Below, piece after piece: positions 5,131 to 8,036 of a stretch of DNA of 8,036 nucleotides. Under the pieces are notes generated by a model. That model did no database searches, was not told the DNA's origin, and saw nothing but the letters and a program-made list of their open reading frames with translations. This DNA comes from an uncultured Collinsella sp. GTDB taxonomy: Bacteria > Actinomycetota > Coriobacteriia > Coriobacteriales > Coriobacteriaceae. Location of the stretch: the NCBI GenBank assembly GCA_900552345.1, contig URZN01000043.1:1-8036 (forward strand). The letters are read 5' to 3'. Every line of letters starts with the position of its first letter. Position 1 is the stretch's first letter. A program made the translations under genes and the position numbers.

Positions 5131-7278
5131 TTACTTCCCCTGCACCATGGTGAGCGAGATCTTCTTGCGGTCGCGATCGACCTTTTCCACCCACACCTTT
5201 ACCGTGTCGCCGACGCGCACCACGTCGCTCGGGTGTTTGACGAAGCGGTTGGCGAGCTTGGAGATGTGCACGAGGCCGTCCTGGTGCACACCCACGTCGA
5301 CGAAGGCGCCAAAGTCGACGACGTTGCGCACCGTGCCCTTGAGTTCCATGCCGGGCTCCAGGTCGTCGATGGAAAGTGCCGAGCGGCTAAAGACCACCTC
5401 GGGCGCGTCGTCGCGCGGGTCGCGACCGGGCTTCTTGAGCTCGTTGACGATGTCGATGAGCGTGAGGGTGCCGCAGTCCAGGTCGCTAGCCAGCGTTGAG
5501 ATGCTGCCCAGACGGCGCTCGATGTCGGGCACGCCGCCACGGCTGAGCTCGCTGGCTTCAACGCCGGCGCGCTCCAAGACGGACGTTGCCACCTCGTAGC
5601 TCTCGGGGTGGACGCTCGTCGCGTCGAGCGGGTTCTTGCCGCCGCTGATGCGCAGGAAACCTGCGGCGTTGAGATATGCCTTGGGTCCAAGCTTGGGGAC
5701 TTTCTTGAGCTGGCGGCGATCGGTAAAGGCACCGTTTTCCTCGCGGTAGGCCACGATGTTCTTGGCCACGCTCGGCGTGATGCCCGATACGTATCCCAGC
5801 AGGCTCGCGCTCGCGGTGTTCACGTCGACGCCCACGCGGTTGACGACGTCCTCCACCACGTGGCCCAGGGAGCGCGAAAGCTCTGCCTGGTCAAGGTCGT
5901 GCTGGTACTGGCCAACGCCGATGGACTGGGGCGGAATCTTGACGAGCTCTGCCAGTGGGTCTTGCAGACGGCGGCCCAGGCTCATGGCGCCGCGCACGGT
6001 GACGTCCAGATCGGGGTATTCCTGACTGGCGAGCTCGGAGGCGGAGTATACCGACGCGCCCGCCTCGTTGACGATGGTGTATCGCAGCCCGGGCGCCTGC
6101 TCGGCAATGAACTCCGAGACGACTTCTTCGGTCTCGCGGCTGGCGGTGCCGTTGCCGATGACGATGGTGTTGACGCCGTCCTTCTTGACGAGGCGGGCGA
6201 GCTCGCGCTTGGTGCCGGCGACGTCGTGGCGCGGCTTGGTGGGGTAGACCACACCGTGGTCGAGCAGCTTGCCGGTCTCGTCCATGACGGCGACCTTGCA
6301 GCCCGTGCGGTAGCCCGGGTCGAGCGCGAGCACGCGGGCGCCGCGCACGGGGCGTGCCGAGAGCAAGCCTTCGAGATTCTTGGCAAAGACGTTGATGGCC
6401 TCGGTCTGGGCGCGAACGGTGAGTTTGGCGCGGGCCTCGCGCTCCAGCGAGGGGGCCATGAGGCGCTTGTAGCCGTCGGCGATAGCGGCGTCAAAGACGG
6501 GCGCGAACACGCCTTGGCGGCGGGGCCAACGGCTGCCGAGGCGCGCCGTGGCGACAGCACCGTCGACGTTCACGCGCACGCGGAGTTTGCCCTCGCGCTC
6601 ACCGCGGTCGATAGCCAGCACGCGGTGGTTGGGTATACGGCGCAGCGGCTCGTCAAAGTTGTAGTAGGGCTCGTAGGGAGTCTTTTCGGCGGGGTCGGTG
6701 GCCTCGACGACGATGTCGGCGGTGTTTTGCGTAAAGGCGCGCAGGTCGGCGACGTTCTCGGGATCTTCGGCTACCGTCTCGGCCACGATGTCGGCGGCGC
6801 CGGCGAGCGCCTTCTCGGGCGTGTCGAAGCCGGCCTCCTCGTTGACGTATGCCGCGGCGGCGTCGAGTGCGCTGCCCTTGGCCGAGGCCTGCATGATGAT
6901 CATGTTGGCGAGCGGCTCCAGGCCGGCCTCGCGGGCCTTTTGCGCGCGGGTCATGCGCTTTTTGCGGTAGGGCTTGTAGAGGTCCTCGACACGCTGGAGC
7001 TGCGTGGCCTCGCGAATCTGCTGTTCGAGTTCGGGCGTGAGCTTGCCCTGGGCGTCGATGAGCAGAATGACGTCCTCTTTGCGCTGCTCAAGATTGCGCA
7101 GGTAGGACAGGCGCTCGTCGAGCGCGCGCAGGGCGACGTCGTCCATGCCGCCCGTTGCTTCCTTGCGGTAGCGCGAGATAAAGGGGATGGTGTTGCCCTC
7201 ATCGATGAGCTTGACGGCAGCCTCGACGTTGGCGGCCTTAAGGTTGAGCTCGCGGGCGAGCTGGGCGATAAGATCCAT
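5131..7278 (-). CDS. tex: Tex-family RNA-binding protein (S1 domain)
   Basis: A 715-aa cytosolic Tex (YhgF) protein, a conserved nucleic-acid-binding factor linked to transcription and RNA handling and related to eukaryotic Spt6. Domains in order: helical Tex N-terminal region (about 1-190, with IPFISRYRKEATGG and LYKPYRKKR); YqgF-like RNase-H fold (about 315-440, with LALDPGYRTG, IGNGTASRETE and NEAGASVYSAS); helix-hairpin-helix repeats (about 460-545, with VGVDVNTAS and KVPKLGPKAYLNAAGFLRI); and a C-terminal S1 domain (about 643-713, with GTVRNVVDFGAFVDVGVHQDGLVHIS). Length fits the family. The frame stays open 29 codons upstream to an ATG at 7365. I chose the ATG at 7278 because AAGGAG lies just before it and MDLIAQLARELNL is the usual family start. 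The upstream extension runs through a hairpin and the edge of a repeat. It is convergent with tal and transcribed alone. Confidence 0.95.
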   Translation of the reverse strand: MDLIAQLARELNLKAANVEAAVKLIDEGNTIPFISRYRKEATGGMDDVALRALDERLSYLRNLEQRKEDVILLIDAQGKLTPELEQQIREATQLQRVEDLYKPYRKKRMTRAQKAREAGLEPLANMIIMQASAKGSALDAAAAYVNEEAGFDTPEKALAGAADIVAETVAEDPENVADLRAFTQNTADIVVEATDPAEKTPYEPYYNFDEPLRRIPNHRVLAIDRGEREGKLRVRVNVDGAVATARLGSRWPRRQGVFAPVFDAAIADGYKRLMAPSLEREARAKLTVRAQTEAINVFAKNLEGLLSARPVRGARVLALDPGYRTGCKVAVMDETGKLLDHGVVYPTKPRHDVAGTKRELARLVKKDGVNTIVIGNGTASRETEEVVSEFIAEQAPGLRYTIVNEAGASVYSASELASQEYPDLDVTVRGAMSLGRRLQDPLAELVKIPPQSIGVGQYQHDLDQAELSRSLGHVVEDVVNRVGVDVNTASASLLGYVSGITPSVAKNIVAYREENGAFTDRRQLKKVPKLGPKAYLNAAGFLRISGGKNPLDATSVHPESYEVATSVLERAGVEASELSRGGVPDIERRLGSISTLASDLDCGTLTLIDIVNELKKPGRDPRDDAPEVVFSRSALSIDDLEPGMELKGTVRNVVDFGAFVDVGVHQDGLVHISKLANRFVKHPSDVVRVGDTVKVWVEKVDRDRKKISLTMVQGK

Positions 7279-7355
7279 GGGACTCCTTGCGTTTAAGGTG
7301 CGTTTGCAGCACAGGGCTACCAAGGATACCACCCGTCCCAAAAGACTGTTTTGGG
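7279..7355 (-). promoter_or_regulatory. Leader and possible promoter of tex
   Basis: AAGGAG immediately before the ATG (within 7280-7289, - strand) is the ribosome site. TGGTATCCT (7331-7323, - strand) resembles an extended -10 element, with no clear -35. A short perfect hairpin, CCCAAAA-GACTG-TTTTGGG (7337-7355), lies just upstream and touches the edge of the large repeat at 7356. Promoter assignment is by eye and weak. Confidence 0.35.
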
Positions 7356-7524
7356 GTTGCGCCACGAAAGGGGCCTATCTACTACGTTTGAACCGTATGG
7401 GTCGACCATCCCCCGGTTTTCCGAAAATCGGCAAGCCGTCTACCTGCGGTTTTAATTTCGCGAAATTCGGCATGGTTGAGGGTAATCGGTTAAACGTAGT
7501 AGATAGGCCCATTTGGTGGCGAAC
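7356..7524. repeat. ~169-bp element with ~33-bp terminal inverted repeats (MITE-like or structured RNA)
   Basis: A perfect 19-bp arm GGGCCTATCTACTACGTTT (7371-7389) pairs with 7492-7510. Outward the match continues through AAA/TTT and GCCAC/GTGGC (7361-7365 with 7516-7520) to GTT/AAC at the tips, with two mismatches and one bulge. Inward it continues through AACCG/CGGTT (7391-7395 with 7487-7491) and an 8-bp stem (7402-7409 with 7472-7479, one G-U). The core has a hairpin at about 7411-7430 and a 14-bp palindrome AATTTCGCGAAATT (7454-7467). The whole element can fold into one long hairpin. No transposase frame is present. The likely nature is a non-autonomous mobile repeat; a structured non-coding RNA is the alternative. 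Confidence 0.7.
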
Positions 7525-7581
7525 GAATCAAGCCGAGGTGCAAAATAGCCCCCGCCCCAGAAAAATCGTCGTTAAGGTAGC

Positions 7582-7616
7582 AAAAAGCCCCGCGGGCAGG
7601 AGGCTGCTCGCGGGGC
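7582..7616 (-). terminator. Rho-independent terminator reading leftward (oxidoreductase gene)
   Basis: Stem 7587-7599 pairs with 7604-7616 over 13 positions (one pair is G-U on + and A-C on -) around a GAGG loop. The core is GCCCCGCG/CGCGGGGC. Five A at 7582-7586 give a UUUUU tail on the - strand. It lies about 75 bases beyond the stop of the gene at 7690, as expected for its terminator. Confidence 0.85.
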
Positions 7617-7689
7617 AAAGAAGAGGGGCATATTTGTGGCGGACCGAGGGGTTCGGCATGGGGTTTCTGCCGCGGCCGCTCTTAAGGCA

Positions 7690-8036
7690 TTACAGCTCGA
7701 CGAGCTGGCCGGTCTCGGCGGCCTCCTTGATGGCGTTAAGCAGCGTGAGCGTCTTAACGTTGTCGGCGGGGGTCACGACGGGCTCGACCTCGCGGCGAAC
7801 GACCTTCACAAAGTGCTTGAGCTGCATCTTGTGCGGCAGTGCCGGGTCGACAGCCGGAATCTCCATCTGCAGCGGCTTGTGCCAGTTGGAGGCTCCGTCG
7901 TAGGAGAACTGGTGCAGGCGGGGCAGCGAAAGGGCACCCAAGGTTCCGCCAATAAAGTAGGCGTCGGCGTCGAAGGGGCGGTACTGCGGATCCTCGCGAG
8001 CGGTGGCCTCCCAGTTCCAGGGGCTGGCGGTGGCGT
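7690..8036 (-). CDS. Gfo/Idh/MocA-family oxidoreductase, C-terminal part (5' partial)
   Basis: The last 114 codons are visible; the frame stays open to the right edge. The TTG at 7941 is internal: the upstream codons continue the same fold, with NWEA, PFDADAYFIGGTLGALSLP and then LHQFSYDG. The pattern resembles the C-terminal substrate-binding half of Gfo/Idh/MocA dehydrogenases: FIGGTLGALSLPRL beta strands, NWHKPL, QLKHFVKVVR-E-EPVV-P-D, and the final helix TLTLLNAIKEAAETGQLVEL. These enzymes oxidise or reduce sugars, inositols or related polyols with NAD(P). The Rossmann domain and catalytic Lys are outside the window, so substrate and cofactor cannot be judged. Its transcript should end at the terminator at 7582-7616. 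Confidence 0.88.
   Translation of the reverse strand, partial: ATASPWNWEATAREDPQYRPFDADAYFIGGTLGALSLPRLHQFSYDGASNWHKPLQMEIPAVDPALPHKMQLKHFVKVVRREVEPVVTPADNVKTLTLLNAIKEAAETGQLVEL

Larger units (their letters stand above)
7279..7689. other. 411-bp intergenic region upstream of tex, no gene seen
   Basis: From left to right this holds the tex leader (7279-7355), a ~169-bp element with long terminal inverted repeats (7356-7524), a short spacer containing GTGCAAAAT (7538-7546), a leftward intrinsic terminator (7582-7616), and about 70 bases of 3' untranslated sequence for the oxidoreductase gene. The frame that crosses it on the + strand is interrupted by these structures and lacks a ribosome site, so it is not called. 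Confidence 0.7.

Noticed and set aside
4773..5153. A 126-codon + frame in the tal-tex gap
   Set aside because: It passes through the inverted repeats and the terminator, has no ribosome site, and its only recognisable piece is the copied tal tail.
5608..7296. A 562-codon open frame on the + strand opposite tex
   Set aside because: It lies antisense to a clear Tex protein with all domains. Long antisense frames are expected in GC-rich codon use, its translation is low-complexity Gly/Ala/Val-rich, and no ribosome site or domain is seen.
7279..7365. Upstream ATG of tex at 7365 giving a 744-aa protein
   Set aside because: The extra 29 residues are not Tex-like, the ATG lies beside the large repeat and has no good ribosome site, whereas the ATG at 7278 has AAGGAG and the usual N-terminus.
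7187..7903. A 238-codon + frame spanning the tex start, the large repeat and the oxidoreductase 3' end
   Set aside because: It crosses several hairpins and two oppositely oriented real genes; its translation matches nothing I recognise.
1..8036. tRNA, rRNA, CRISPR arrays or known riboswitches
   Set aside because: Scanning the gaps by eye showed no cloverleaf, regularly spaced direct repeats or recognisable riboswitch core; the structured gaps are explained by inverted repeats.

Overview
The window looks chromosomal and comes from a GC-rich, gut-type actinobacterium. The overall look (GC-rich codon use, a Staphylococcus-type small transaldolase, and hairpin-rich gaps between genes) fits Coriobacteriia, most likely Collinsella or a close relative. 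That assignment is inference from recognition, not from a search.

Layout: (1) positions 2-286, +, the C-terminal DNA-binding domain of an OmpR/KdpE-type response regulator, cut by the window edge. (2) A long hairpin at 311-376 in the convergent gap, probably the terminator shared with the next gene. (3) 380-2947, -, a fused RlmK/RlmL-type 23S rRNA methyltransferase of 855 aa. Its RlmK half is intact, but its RlmL half lacks the catalytic NPPY motif. (4) 3023-3850, +, a Cof-type HAD phosphatase, divergent from rlmKL across a 75-bp AT-rich promoter gap. (5) A 190-bp AT-rich leader with four GATAAA/TTTATC hexamers, then a transaldolase at 4044-4748, +. (6) A 382-bp convergent gap (4749-5130) holding a 17-bp perfect inverted repeat, a near-copy of the 3' end of the transaldolase gene, and a rho-independent terminator nested inside a 30-bp inverted repeat. 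(7) 5131-7278, -, a Tex-family RNA-binding protein. (8) A 411-bp gap (7279-7689) dominated by a ~169-bp element with ~33-bp terminal inverted repeats, followed by a terminator reading leftward. (9) 7690-8036, -, the C-terminal part of a Gfo/Idh/MocA-type oxidoreductase, cut by the right edge.

The genes do not form one pathway. They are mostly single-gene units of housekeeping type: rRNA modification, phosphate ester hydrolysis, the non-oxidative pentose phosphate pathway, RNA/transcription-related Tex, and NAD(P)-dependent sugar or polyol oxidation. Each is separated by its own promoter gap or terminator. I see no phage, CRISPR, toxin-antitoxin or secretion system. The parts most worth a second look are the degenerate RlmL domain and the three structured repeat elements in the gaps.
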